NCBI GenBank assembly: GCA_010645155.1
Contig: JAAGOF010000088.1
Span: 423,564-487,563, forward strand
Direction of reading: 5' to 3'
DNA length: 64,000 nt
DNA from: Tigriopus japonicus
Taxonomy: Eukaryota; Arthropoda; Copepoda; Harpacticoida; Harpacticidae
In this document: positions 49,175-60,771 of the stretch, one piece after another
How positions within the stretch are numbered: position 1 is the first letter of the stretch
How the letters are laid out: every line of letters starts with the position of its first letter
Program-made: the position numbers and the translations under genes
The notes under the pieces: model-generated
The model's database searches: none
What the model was told of the DNA's origin: nothing
Seen by the model: the letters and a program-made list of their open reading frames with translations, nothing else

Positions 49175-50080
49175 TGCGTCAAAAGTACCTCAAAAAAATT
49201 CGAATAAACTGGAAAATTGAAAGAAAAATATTTTTTTTAGTAAAAATATATTTCAAATCCGGTCTCCAATTATGACTCATAGTCTGTTAAAGTTTGCCGA
49301 CAATCAGGTTACAAAAACAGAACCGCGCCCATATCTTCTATATCTTTTAGTACCGGCGCGGATTTAGTCCGTCCACTCTTAATTGTCTAGCAAAAAGACT
49401 TGTTGGCGTGGGCAAATATTGGATTGTGTTGAGTAAAGCAGTAAATTTCCGGGCTAGGACATAAGCCAAATTTATTCTGTGTCGTGTAGGACCTTTTGAG
49501 GTTGACGGTCAATGATAATGCAGGTTGTAAAAACTCATCAACCAACAAAGAAAAAAGAAGGGAAACAACGGGGTTAATCAGAAAATTGGACCATATGGTC
49601 CAAAATAAGACAAAGAATAGGCGTAGACACCAAAAGAATGAAGTAGAAAACAAACGAACGAAAATACAACACCCAAAGAATAAGTTGCATTTAAGAAATA
49701 CTGAACTATTCCCGCAATATTGGCGGAGAAAATTGAATTAAAAATTAGCTACTAGACCAGGAATTTCTGATGATTTCTATTATACAAGAAATTTCATGTG
49801 GTTTCTATTACCAAAGGAATTCAATAGGAATTTTATTATTTACGAAAGTATTAGATTTGAAGTTGGTACGTTTGGTACCAAATTTGTTTTCAAAGCCTGT
49901 TATATTTTACTTGCATTGAATCCCACTCAAATGAGGCATGATGCAAAATAAAATTAAAACTTTTTTTCACTGTTGAAACTCTTGTTTCAACGTTTGCATT
50001 GCAACACTGCATTTCTCTTTTTCAAACTTTTGTTACACAAAGAACAAAAGTCCTTTATTCAAAATCTTCAAATATCAAAT
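49175..50080. other. Intergenic DNA left of the large inverted repeat
   Basis: An open minus frame at 49387-49653 is Phe/Leu-rich and overlaps an open plus frame at 49496-49741; neither shows a motif. No gene supported. Confidence 0.4.
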
Positions 50081-50923
50081 ATATATAAGTAGTATATAGA
50101 CTCACGTAGTTTTCGACTCGGTCTAATCAATCAAATAAAACATACAATAACCCCTAATTTCCGGCCTGGTGTGTAATGACCCGCAGGTGGCCTGATTTTG
50201 GAAAAAAGCAGGTGCACAACAGATTTGAACAAAGAAAAAAGTGATAGACAATAGTTTGAATTGCATCACTCAAATCCATTAATTACTTAAAATCTATTGA
50301 GATGACTCAAATACATTAATCTCTTAAACTGTAATGAGATGACGTAATAACTTCACAGGGATGACTCATCATCATGTTGAAAAAGAAGCAGGTGCGCAAC
50401 AAACGTGAATGAACAAAGAAACATCACTAGAAGTACTTTTGACATGCAACATTTTTGAATTGCATTTAAACAAATAGACTAATTAATCACTTAAAATTTA
50501 TTGCGGACAATTAAAAATGACTAACAAATCAAAAGTTTATAACCAAACTTCGGAAAGCGTGTTGGTTGCTAACGCAACCTGTTCATCGTAACGGAAGAAG
50601 CACCGACAAGGTGAACAATATTCTTAACATGCACTCAGGATAAACATGCACAGGAAGTAAATCTTTGAAACAATGGTAATTTGTTGGTGATAGAAGAGCA
50701 ACAAAAGTCTTTATAGTAGAAATAAACCACAAATAAAAAATGAAAAGGTAATTTTTGCAATGAACATTTCAAATTTTATTTCGTGTGATTAACAAATAAG
50801 TTTATCCTTGCTGGGAATAATTCGGAAACACACTGTTTTTATGTCAACACAATCCATTCACAGCAACTTTGAATGTGTCAAAACGGCGTCATGTGTATTG
50901 AAATCAAAATAGTACATGAAATT

Positions 50924-51196
50924 TCATTTATATTTTCGCAATTTGTATGTAAGCACTTCCAATGGCAGCTTCTTGAGCTGCCATTCCAATTTTCGCATCG
51001 TCCCCCAGGCATATCTTCTTTTAAAACGAGTGACGTCACCTTTACAAGAACCTTGAAAATACAAGTGAACAATGTTACATCAACCATTCATCATTTGTAA
51101 ACTTGAACTAATCTTACCAAAATGTGATTGACACGGAGATGTTCCATGCGCAGACTTTGAACTTTTCTTGATGCGCTTTTGAGTTGGAGACAACAT
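50924..51196 (-). CDS. Putative two-exon basic mini-protein (68 aa), left-arm copy
   Basis: Exons 51196-51118 and 51051-50924 with a 66-bp intron: donor TTTTG|gtaaga, acceptor attttcaag|G, phase 1. The product would start MLSPTQKRIKKSSKSAHG, pass GSCKGDVTRFKRRYAWGTMR and end LTYKLRKYK. It is very basic (Lys/Arg rich), with no signal peptide. An in-frame TAA 30 bp upstream supports the ATG. I do not recognise a family. It is an exact mirror of 56377-56649. Confidence 0.35.
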
Positions 51197-52460
51197 GATT
51201 TGACTAATAACAGAAGTATACTCTTATTCATGTGCACAGACTCTTGTCTTTTTATGATCTCTCCTTCACTCTGACACTGCAAAATGTTAAAATGTTTTAT
51301 TTCCATTTACCTTTGAATGGAAGAAGCGTGTTTGAACAATATTTCAATCCAATTCCCACAGTGGGCAATGAACTTCATGGATCATAATCAAGGTTAGCAG
51401 ACACAGGAAGCCATGAATATTTACTTGAAATGCTCTGAATTTGAGTTTTGATTGAAGATCATCAATCATTTCCAAAACATATTTAAACAGAGTGGATGTC
51501 AAGTACTAAAACTACCAAAGTTATAGATGAAACAAGTGATTAAATCGGAATTATGTTATGTGATAACCCTCAACTGTGAAAAATCAAGCAAACACCAAGT
51601 TTGCAGGTGTTTCCCTGTTTGAAAAGCACCTCCACTAATGAAGAAAACCCACCACTCTTCACAAATGCTTACCAATTCGTCTTTTTCCTCACTTTGACTA
51701 CTTTGCACATGCCCTTTTCCATATGTGCACACCCGCTTTTGTTCAGCTAAGTTGAAAGTAGAGAGTTTGACAATAAGATTCTTTACCTAAAAGTTTAAAG
51801 ATATTTCTATGTAAAAGAAGCCAGCTAAAGCCCACTACCATGTGAATGAGTAAGACGACAAAACCAAAGCCTTACTGTAGGTTGTTTATAGAGTACAGAC
51901 CATGGCAAGTGGTAGCTGCAGTAGTGGTAAGCCAAGGCAGACGCAAAAGAAGGTTGAGGAGAGTAATTGAGAGCTGCACCACATAGATATTGGCGCAAGA
52001 CATGTGGATACCCGCTCAAGGAAGGACACCTCTGTTGGGGACAGTCATGTACTTGCAACTGAGAATGAATCTCATGTACATACTTGTACGTATGTGTATT
52101 TACATGTGCGCAATAGCTTCATTTCTCTATTTCCATTACCGAGTTCTGGCACCGAAGCATGCACAAGTATGGAAGTCTCCCTCGCATTATGTGTGGACCA
52201 AGCCATCTCTTTAGCAATTGTATACCTATATTGATAGAAGGAGTACTTTCAAGGTAGACATCTCTTACTAGGGAAACCGGGCAATGATCTCTGACAGGCC
52301 AAGATGGCAAAACAGACGAGCACATATCCTACATTGCGCACAAAAGTAGACCTCCCATGTCAGATGGTAGCACTATATGATTCGGGGCAAGTGCGATAGG
52401 AGGTTAAGGAGAGTGGTTAAAAGTTGTTCACCATAGATGTAGATACAAAGCGTCTATTAA

Positions 52461-53603
52461 TCAAATCAAAGAGCGCTTGTAATGGTAATGAATATAGCTA
52501 AATTTATCTTGTAGGGAGTTCAAAGCCTTGATAACTTCTTTCCTTTCAAATGGTCTAAAGGTGAATCCATCAACAATTTGCCCACGTTTTTCCCAATATT
52601 TCGATAGGTCCAATCATACCAGGTTTTATTTTTGACTTGATAGATGTCAATTTGTTTTCAAAGAAGGATGCAAGCTCTTCAGATGTTTTTCTTGGAATCA
52701 GTCAGTACCTGATCTTCAACCATGATGCAGCTTGAGCCACTATTTGCTTGTTTTTTTTGGTGTGTGCCTTGTTGATGGTATTCCAAACATTTTTACTGTA
52801 CATGCCTTCTTTGGCTTGCCTTCTTGTTTCTCTTCCAACTCAATTCACACAACAATTTCTCGATTTTCAAAGCATTTACAAAGAGCATCTTTCTCGATCC
52901 TAACGGCAGCATCACATTCTCTTTTTGGAGAGTCTCTTTCTTGCAACACTGCTTTTGTATCCTCACTGAAAGCTCTTTTATAGGATGAGGGAATAGCAAA
53001 AGCGCACCCTGGTGGGTGCTTATCAAGCACCCGATTGACATTTTTTTCTATGAATTTACCCATAAAGTCCGTGTCAGTATCCCAACAAAGATAATGACAC
53101 GGAATTCCCCAAAGATCTGTTAAAAGTTGTCTTTTCTCATCTGTTTGTAGCATCTTTTCGCAATCCACTTCTTTGATTTTGATGCATCCAATTTCCTCCA
53201 TGGAATTGTAGCCACAAGAAGACAATGGTGACTCACAGCGCTTTGGAGTTTATAAGTTTTCAAGCAAAGATTTGGACCGCAACATATGTGGTCTATGGTT
53301 GAATGACAAGTCTCATCTTGATCTCGCCTTTCTTCAAATGTGTGCTGAACTCCTGTCTCCACAAGGTCACAGACCCGTCACTAGAGTCAATTACCCGCCA
53401 CAGAGACATCAAATGATGATTGTCACCTTCAATTCTCTTTACGTTCAAGTTCATGTCTACACCCATAATTATGAGCTTGCCTTCACTCACTGCTACTCTT
53501 TCCATTTGAGGAACTGGCTCAAATGCTTAGGCACATGTTGTTTTACAGACACCCCACTCCACCCACCCACGGTAGAACACTGCAAAGAGAACCTTTTTGT
53601 CCC
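52461..53603 (-). pseudogene. Decayed LINE ORF2 piece in the left arm
   Basis: Mirror image of 53970-55112 with the same stops and frameshifts; see that entry for the motifs. The plus ORF 53272-53613 over it is the antisense shadow. Confidence 0.75.
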
Positions 53604-53759
53604 TATTTTGTAATCCCTCTAACTGGATAAGCGGGAGATACTTGTCCATAAGGTTGTCTCTCAGTCTAAACCTACACTGCAATTAAAGCTTTTGAGTACT
53701 GTCACCCTCGCTTTGTTGGTTTTTGTTCTTGCGAAAAACATGCCAAAACCGGCGTTTTT

Positions 53760-53813
53760 GGCAAACACATTTCACGGATTTTGAATTTTATCCTGGAAAA
53801 AATTAAGATTTGA
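53760..53813. other. 54-bp spacer of the large inverted repeat
   Basis: gcaaacacatttcacggatt...ttaagatttg separates the arms and has no symmetry of its own. It is the only unique sequence inside the 7.4-kb structure. The inner edges are ccggcgttttt and aaaaacgccgg. Confidence 0.9.
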
Positions 53814-53969
53814 AAAAACGCCGGTTTTGGCATGTTTTTCGCAAGAACAAAAACCAACAAAGCGAGGGTGACAGTACTCAAAAGCTTTAATTGCAGTGTA
53901 GGTTTAGACTGAGAGACAACCTTATGGACAAGTATCTCCCGCTTATCCAGTTAGAGGGATTACAAAATA

Positions 53970-55112
53970 GGGACAAAAAGGTTCTCTTTGCAGTGTTCTA
54001 CCGTGGGTGGGTGGAGTGGGGTGTCTGTAAAACAACATGTGCCTAAGCATTTGAGCCAGTTCCTCAAATGGAAAGAGTAGCAGTGAGTGAAGGCAAGCTC
54101 ATAATTATGGGTGTAGACATGAACTTGAACGTAAAGAGAATTGAAGGTGACAATCATCATTTGATGTCTCTGTGGCGGGTAATTGACTCTAGTGACGGGT
54201 CTGTGACCTTGTGGAGACAGGAGTTCAGCACACATTTGAAGAAAGGCGAGATCAAGATGAGACTTGTCATTCAACCATAGACCACATATGTTGCGGTCCA
54301 AATCTTTGCTTGAAAACTTATAAACTCCAAAGCGCTGTGAGTCACCATTGTCTTCTTGTGGCTACAATTCCATGGAGGAAATTGGATGCATCAAAATCAA
54401 AGAAGTGGATTGCGAAAAGATGCTACAAACAGATGAGAAAAGACAACTTTTAACAGATCTTTGGGGAATTCCGTGTCATTATCTTTGTTGGGATACTGAC
54501 ACGGACTTTATGGGTAAATTCATAGAAAAAAATGTCAATCGGGTGCTTGATAAGCACCCACCAGGGTGCGCTTTTGCTATTCCCTCATCCTATAAAAGAG
54601 CTTTCAGTGAGGATACAAAAGCAGTGTTGCAAGAAAGAGACTCTCCAAAAAGAGAATGTGATGCTGCCGTTAGGATCGAGAAAGATGCTCTTTGTAAATG
54701 CTTTGAAAATCGAGAAATTGTTGTGTGAATTGAGTTGGAAGAGAAACAAGAAGGCAAGCCAAAGAAGGCATGTACAGTAAAAATGTTTGGAATACCATCA
54801 ACAAGGCACACACCAAAAAAAGCAAGCAAATAGTGGCTCAAGCTGCATCATGGTTGAAGATCAGGTACTGACTGATTCCAAGAAAAACATCTGAAGAGCT
54901 TGCATCCTTCTTTGAAAACAAATTGACATCTATCAAGTCAAAAATAAAACCTGGTATGATTGGACCTATCGAAATATTGGGAAAAACGTGGGCAAATTGT
55001 TGATGGATTCACCTTTAGACCATTTGAAAGGAAAGAAGTTATCAAGGCTTTGAACTCCCTACAAGATAAATTTAGCTATATTCATTACCATTACAAGCGC
55101 TCTTTGATTTGA
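53970..55112 (+). pseudogene. Decayed LINE ORF2 piece in the right arm (endonuclease and linker)
   Basis: Across changing frames: KVLFAVFYRGWVEWG, GKLIIMGVDMNLNVKRIEG (the endonuclease GDMN region), STIDHICCGPNLCLKTYKLQ and SAVSHHCLLVATIPWRKLD (the DH end of the domain). After further frameshifts come NVWNTINKAHTKKSKQIVAQ, EELASFFENKLTSIKSKI and FTFRPFERKEVIKALNSLQ, the linker before RT. The RT core is absent. It is a different LINE lineage from the 30-34 kb copies. Confidence 0.75.
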
Positions 55113-56376
55113 TTAATAGACGCTTTGTATCTACATCTATGGTGAACAACTTTTAACCACTCTCCTTAACCTCCTATCGCACTTGCCCCGAATCATATAG
55201 TGCTACCATCTGACATGGGAGGTCTACTTTTGTGCGCAATGTAGGATATGTGCTCGTCTGTTTTGCCATCTTGGCCTGTCAGAGATCATTGCCCGGTTTC
55301 CCTAGTAAGAGATGTCTACCTTGAAAGTACTCCTTCTATCAATATAGGTATACAATTGCTAAAGAGATGGCTTGGTCCACACATAATGCGAGGGAGACTT
55401 CCATACTTGTGCATGCTTCGGTGCCAGAACTCGGTAATGGAAATAGAGAAATGAAGCTATTGCGCACATGTAAATACACATACGTACAAGTATGTACATG
55501 AGATTCATTCTCAGTTGCAAGTACATGACTGTCCCCAACAGAGGTGTCCTTCCTTGAGCGGGTATCCACATGTCTTGCGCCAATATCTATGTGGTGCAGC
55601 TCTCAATTACTCTCCTCAACCTTCTTTTGCGTCTGCCTTGGCTTACCACTACTGCAGCTACCACTTGCCATGGTTTGTACTCTATAAACAACCTACAGTA
55701 AGGCTTTGGTTTTGTCGTCTTACTCATTCACATGGTAGTGGGCTTTAGCTGGCTTCTTTTACATAGAAATATCTTTAAACTTTTAGGTAAAGAATCTTAT
55801 TGTCAAACTCTCTACTTTCAACTTAGCTGAACAAAAGCGGGTGTGCACATATGGAAAAGGGCATGTGCAAAGTAGTCAAAGTGAGGAAAAAGACGAATTG
55901 GTAAGCATTTGTGAAGAGTGGTGGGTTTTCTTCATTAGTGGAGGTGCTTTTCAAACGAGAAAACATCTGTAAACTTGGTGTTTGATTGATTTTTCACAGT
56001 TGAGGGTTATCACATAACATAATTCCGATTTAATCACTTGTTTCATCAATAACTTTGGTAGTTTTAGTATTTGACATCCACTCTGTTTAAATATGTTTTG
56101 GAAATGATTGATGATCTTCAATCAAAACTCAAATTCAGAGCATTTCAAGTAAATATTCATGGCTTCCTGTGTCTGCTAACCTTGATTATGATCCATGAAG
56201 TTCATTGCCCACTGTGGGAATTGGATTGAAATATTGTTCAAACACGCTTCTTCCATTCAAAGGTAAATGGAAATAAAACATTTTAACATTTTGCAGTGTC
56301 AGAGTGAAGGAGAGATCATAAAAAGACAAGAGTCTGTGCACATGAATAAGAGTATACTTCTGTTATTAGTCAAATC

Positions 56377-56649
56377 ATGTTGTCTCCAACTCAAAAGCGC
56401 ATCAAGAAAAGTTCAAAGTCTGCGCATGGAACATCTCCGTGTCAATCACATTTTGGTAAGATTAGTTCAAGTTTACAAATGATGAATGGTTGATGTAACA
56501 TTGTTCACTTGTATTTTCAAGGTTCTTGTAAAGGTGACGTCACTCGTTTTAAAAGAAGATATGCCTGGGGGACGATGCGAAAATTGGAATGGCAGCTCAA
56601 GAAGCTGCCATTGGAAGTGCTTACATACAAATTGCGAAAATATAAATGA
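56377..56649 (+). CDS. Putative two-exon basic mini-protein (68 aa), right-arm copy
   Basis: Exons 56377-56455 and 56522-56649. The short 66-bp intron, good splice sites and matching phase are hard to get by chance but do not prove a gene. The two copies in the arms are transcribed outwards, away from the centre. No recognised domain. Alternative: a fragment of a mobile element protein. Confidence 0.35.
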
Positions 56650-57492
56650 AATTTCATGTACTATTTTGATTTCAATACACATGACGCCGTTTTGACACAT
56701 TCAAAGTTGCTGTGAATGGATTGTGTTGACATAAAAACAGTGTGTTTCCGAATTATTCCCAGCAAGGATAAACTTACTTGTTAATCACACGAAATAAAAT
56801 TTGAAATGTTCATTGCAAAAATTACCTTTTCATTTTTTATTTGTGGTTTATTTCTACTATAAAGACTTTTGTTGCTCTTCTATCACCAACAAATTACCAT
56901 TGTTTCAAAGATTTACTTCCTGTGCATGTTTATCCTGAGTGCATGTTAAGAATATTGTTCACCTTGTCGGTGCTTCTTCCGTTACGATGAACAGGTTGCG
57001 TTAGCAACCAACACGCTTTCCGAAGTTTGGTTATAAACTTTTGATTTGTTAGTCATTTTTAATTGTCCGCAATAAATTTTAAGTGATTAATTAGTCTATT
57101 TGTTTAAATGCAATTCAAAAATGTTGCATGTCAAAAGTACTTCTAGTGATGTTTCTTTGTTCATTCACGTTTGTTGCGCACCTGCTTCTTTTTCAACATG
57201 ATGATGAGTCATCCCTGTGAAGTTATTACGTCATCTCATTACAGTTTAAGAGATTAATGTATTTGAGTCATCTCAATAGATTTTAAGTAATTAATGGATT
57301 TGAGTGATGCAATTCAAACTATTGTCTATCACTTTTTTCTTTGTTCAAATCTGTTGTGCACCTGCTTTTTTCCAAAATCAGGCCACCTGCGGGTCATTAC
57401 ACACCAGGCCGGAAATTAGGGGTTATTGTATGTTTTATTTGATTGATTAGACCGAGTCGAAAACTACGTGAGTCTATATACTACTTATATAT

Positions 57493-57900
57493 TTTAATAA
57501 TGGATGAGTGTAGTCAGACGAAGTCAGCTGGGATTTTTTATGGTTAGGTTGGGGACTTTTTATTATCGCTACAAGGAAAGAGAGTCCCTGTAAAGGAAGT
57601 TAAATATTAACGTTACTGCATAAAATCAACATTTATATGATATTTGGTCTACCAATGAGTTACCGTTGGCAGATCTGTACAACCCTTGGATAGTGGGTTG
57701 ATCAGGAATAGTATTTAAAAATTTGTCAAATCCTGCTTTAAATGGTGTTATAAGATCAGCTCCTACGTATTCCTGACGAAGACTAATGGGTAAAAAATTG
57801 AACAATGAAGGAGCTTAATAAAGAAGAGAGGAGGATTTCATTGTTAGAACGAACTAGCCTGGATTTAGAATTATGATTTCGAGCAGAAACAAACCATTTG
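57493..57900 (-). pseudogene. LINE 3' end: last part of ORF2 and 3' UTR
   Basis: The minus strand reads a decayed post-RT stretch (57783-57900), then SLRQEYVGADLITPFKAGFD, KFLNTIPDQPTIQGLYRSAN and a stop, then a 3' UTR with acttcctttacagggactct and ccttgtagcgataataaaaa, ending near the border of the large inverted repeat in ccattattaaaa. Same family as 30894-32555. The 3' UTR matches the SINE at 36963-37196. Confidence 0.8.
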
Positions 57901-58261
57901 CGTTCTTCTGCAAATGAGACCTGGCTTGCATTGAGAAGAGCACGTATTTCAAATTTCAGCCCAATCGAATGCCGGAGTGAAAAGTTATGCTTCTCAAACT
58001 TATGTACTGGAGAGAGCATAGAATGAATGAACTCTCCCTTTTGTGGTAAAAAGATTACCACAAAAGGGCTAGTTCATTCATTCTCGGTAGGATTTGCATT
58101 GAACTTTGAGTGAGCATAACTTTTGTCTCCGACTTTCGATTGAGCTGAAAATTTTAATACGTATTCTTGTCAACATATGCAAGGTCTCATTTGCAAAAGA
58201 ACGTAATTGAATTGTTCTTACTGGAAATAATTATTCTCATTGCTAGCATCTCACTCCAACG

Positions 58262-58810
58262 ACGTTTAATTGAGCTACTCATTTTAAAGTTCCAAAGACA
58301 TATGAGACCAGCTTTGAGGAGAAGAGACAATGCCACATATGTTACCGAGTTCAGTTAATTAGGTCACGGGCCAAAAATTGATATAATGTCACTTAAAACT
58401 TGCTTAAACACAATTTTTTGAAAATTTTCTTTTAGATAATTGTTAGGCACACTTACTTCGGTAATGATTCAAAATATTGGTGTAACCTATTTAGTCATTC
58501 AATTTTCAATGGCCATTCTTGAGCACAATTCTTGAAGGACACAATCGGACTTTTTTCACCTAAATTCGAAGAAGGGCTCAATAGATCAAGTCATTATTTC
58601 GGGTTCAGGCAACAATGAGACCATTTTAGGAATAGGTGATGAAAATTCAGAAAATTGTGTTTAAGCAAGTTTTAAGTGACATTATATCAATTTTTGGCCC
58701 GTGACCTAACTAACCGACCTCAACTTCATATGAGGGATTGTCTCCTAACTCCAAAACTGGTTTCAAATGTCTTTGGAACTTAAAAATGACTTCTCCAGCT
58801 CAATTAAACG
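58262..58810. mobile_element. 549-bp palindromic element, family D
   Basis: aggtcacgggccaaaaattg at 58361 is mirrored by caatttttggcccgtgacct at 58688-58707. The symmetry runs inwards through atataatgtcacttaaaact and outwards through acatatgagacca/tggtttcaaatgt to ttaattgagct/agctcaattaa at the ends. Halves of the same repeat occur at 870-1025 and inside the hAT elements. Confidence 0.8.
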
Positions 58811-58885
58811 CCGTGCTCCATGATTCCAGTGCTTCTTGGACAGAGTATGGATTTTTCCCGAGAGCTTCAATCCAACCACCAATAG

Positions 58886-59000
58886 AGGTTGTGAAGAATT
58901 GATTGTTGTCTTTCGCTATTGACGCTGCCAAGACCTGCCGCGTAGACATCGCTGTAGGCCAGCCAGCATTGTCTAGGCACATAGAAAGAGACAAATTACC
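58886..59000 (-). repeat. Inverted duplicate segment, left copy
   Basis: Read on the minus strand: acaatgctggctggcctaca, gcgatgtctacgcggcaggt, gacaacaatcaattcttcac, aacctctattgg. This matches 59131-59245 on the plus strand at about 80%. A good acceptor (tttctatgtgcctag) precedes it on the minus strand. Two frames are open in both copies (DNAGWPTAMSTRQ, or QCWLAYSDVYAAG). Confidence 0.6.
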
Positions 59001-59130
59001 TAATATTTCAAGTAAATTTGCCAACAATGCCACCAACCAATGTCCTTTTTGATATCGGTAAACAATTATGATACTTATTTATCAGTACAATATCGCACAT
59101 ATTGCGAAATAGTTAAAATTATGTTGAGTT

Positions 59131-59245
59131 TTGTCTCTTCCCGGGTGCATGGACAATGCTGGCTGGCCTTTAGCGATGTCTACGCAACAGGCTGGTGGGG
59201 CGGGAATAGAGGGGGACAACAATCAATTGTTCACAACCTCTATAG
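59131..59245 (+). repeat. Inverted duplicate segment, right copy
   Basis: Plus-strand copy of 58886-59000, with DNAGWPLAMSTQQ in one frame and QCWLAFSDVYATG in another. The splice-acceptor position reads gcatgg instead of cctag, so if these were exons only the left copy would still be usable. No family recognised. Confidence 0.6.
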
Positions 59246-59339
59246 GATTCGAAACTACGCCGTCTGGGGAAGCACTAACACTCGGCACTTTTAAGAACGC
59301 GGTAGTACTAGAGAGAGACGGGCGAGGTTGAGATCGGCG

Positions 59340-59906
59340 TCAATGACGTCATCCAATTCGCTTCATGTGATTGGCTGATACCCTTTTGGGCGCAGTTTTC
59401 AACATTTCCAAACAGACGGAAGCCTCAACAAGCTGTCGCTCAATCCAGTGCCTCCGCATCTTACTCTGAAGCAGAACGTTTGCGTTTTTCTAGAGGCCAA
59501 CTTAATGTGTTGTAAAATGGGTTGATGCTTCCAACTTATATTTTTCTGCTCATAACCCAACTTGAAAGTTTGCAATTTAAGACTCTGAACATTGTGCAAG
59601 GTCATTGGAAAAGGTTTTAATAAACGTTCCATTTGACAATTTTTCACGTCCAAAGCATGGAGAGCCTGTTTATTTGGAAATGTTTTTAGTTCAAAAAATC
59701 GTTTACTTTTCTCCATGGCGCTTGAGTCAAAACCCCGCCTGTCTCTTGGTAGTACGCGTGGCCACTCTGGTTTCCTTTAAATTTTGGTCTCCTTATTTGG
59801 TTAATTTGATTTGGTGGCCAAACTGGCTAGGGATGGATCAGAACTAGGCTTGGGTACAGAAGCTCATATAAAGGAAAACGACGTCAGAACACTAGCGACA
59901 ATTAAT
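59340..59906. other. Stretch with CRE and CCAAT-like sites; no proven gene
   Basis: tgacgtca at about 59346-59353 with a ccaat at 59355 and an inverted attgg at 59371 resembles a core promoter. A 105-codon minus ORF at 59399-59716 follows on the right, but it reads towards the sites and shows no motif. Kept as an unproven regulatory-looking patch. Confidence 0.25.
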
Positions 59907-60120
59907 TAGGCCGCATGTTAACGCACCTAATTCAAAAGCGAGAGCACACCAAAATCAAGTCAGATTAACCGGCCTCTAGTATATACTCGAGAGTTATCCT
60001 GTGGAGTTATCCTGTGTTTGAAACGCAGCAGCTAGGGAGAGTATATACTCGATGAATGCTAATTCGACTTGATTTTGCTATACTCTCGCTTTTGAATTAA
60101 GTGCGTTAACATGCGGCTTA
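59907..60120. mobile_element. Foldback MITE, family E, copy 2
   Basis: taggccgcatgttaacgcac at the left is mirrored by gtgcgttaacatgcggctta at the right. Inner pairs are aattcaaaagcgagag/ctctcgcttttgaatt, aaaatcaagtc/gacttgatttt and gtatatactcga/gagtatatactcg. No ORF. Confidence 0.8.
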
Positions 60121-60285
60121 ATGGCTTTATCATAAAGCCTTCAAAAATCCAAACAAAGCAGGAAGGGCAAGAGAAAAAAATACAGCAAGTAGGAGCCTTT
60201 GATTGAATAATATCCATGGGAGGGCCTGAATTCATCTTATTTTGTGATCCAATGACTTGATCAATCTGTACTAGCATGATCAACA

Positions 60286-60761
60286 GACCTGTTCAACTAT
60301 CTTATCTAGATAAAAGATAAAGATAAAAATAGTTTTTCTTTTATCTTTATCTGGATACTTTTTTCGGTCTGGATACTTTTTTCGGGAAAGCATCTAGATA
60401 CTTTTTTCAGGAAAGTATGTTGAAGTATCTTTACCTAGATACTTTTTTCGGCAAACTATCTTGAAATATCTTTATCTAGATACTTTATTTGGAAAACTAT
60501 CATTAACTATCTTTATTTAGATAATGTGTTCACTCAATCATTTGTGTTAAAGCATCCATTACGCATTGTTTTGTATGCATTATGCATTTTCCCAAAAAGT
60601 ATCTAGAAGTATCCTATATAGATGTGTTTTGTGAAAAGGATCTTGAAGTATCTTTATCTAGATAGTTTTTTTGGGAAGCTATCTTGAACTATCTTTATCT
60701 AGATACTTTACAGAAAATACTATCTTTTCTAGATACTTTTTCAAAGTATCTTGAACACGTC
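60286..60761. mobile_element. TATCTAGATA-rich element
   Basis: gacctgttcaac at the left and gttcaagatac...(read as cttgaacacgtc) at the right are imperfect inverted ends. The interior is about ten diverged copies of a 40-50-bp unit, tatctttatctagatacttt with ttttcggaaa. The unit contains the palindrome tatctagata. Confidence 0.6.
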
Positions 60762-60771
60762 TGATGATCAA

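Larger units (their letters stand above)
50081..53759. repeat. Left arm of the 7.4-kb inverted repeat
   Basis: Every position p pairs with 107573 minus p in the right arm (53814-57492) with no length difference over 3679 bp. I saw only scattered substitutions (for example near 51610-51625 and 51527, and two that change residues in paired ORFs). Outer edge at tatataagtagtatatagac. It carries the mini-gene copy at 50924-51196, a decayed LINE at 52461-53603 and an internal direct repeat (gcaggtgcacaacaga at 50208 and gcaggtgcgcaacaaa at 50387). Confidence 0.95.
53814..57492. repeat. Right arm of the 7.4-kb inverted repeat
   Basis: Exact-length mirror of 50081-53759. In outward order: a short conserved start, a LINE piece (53970-55112), a non-coding middle, the mini-gene copy (56377-56649), and an outer AT-rich part ending gagtctatatactacttata. 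The outer edge falls at 57492, beyond which the flanks differ. Confidence 0.95.

Noticed and set aside
53272..53613. 113-codon plus ORF in the left arm (and its mirror at 53960-54301)
   Set aside because: It is antisense to the LINE endonuclease piece, whose motifs are on the other strand; no family motif in this frame.
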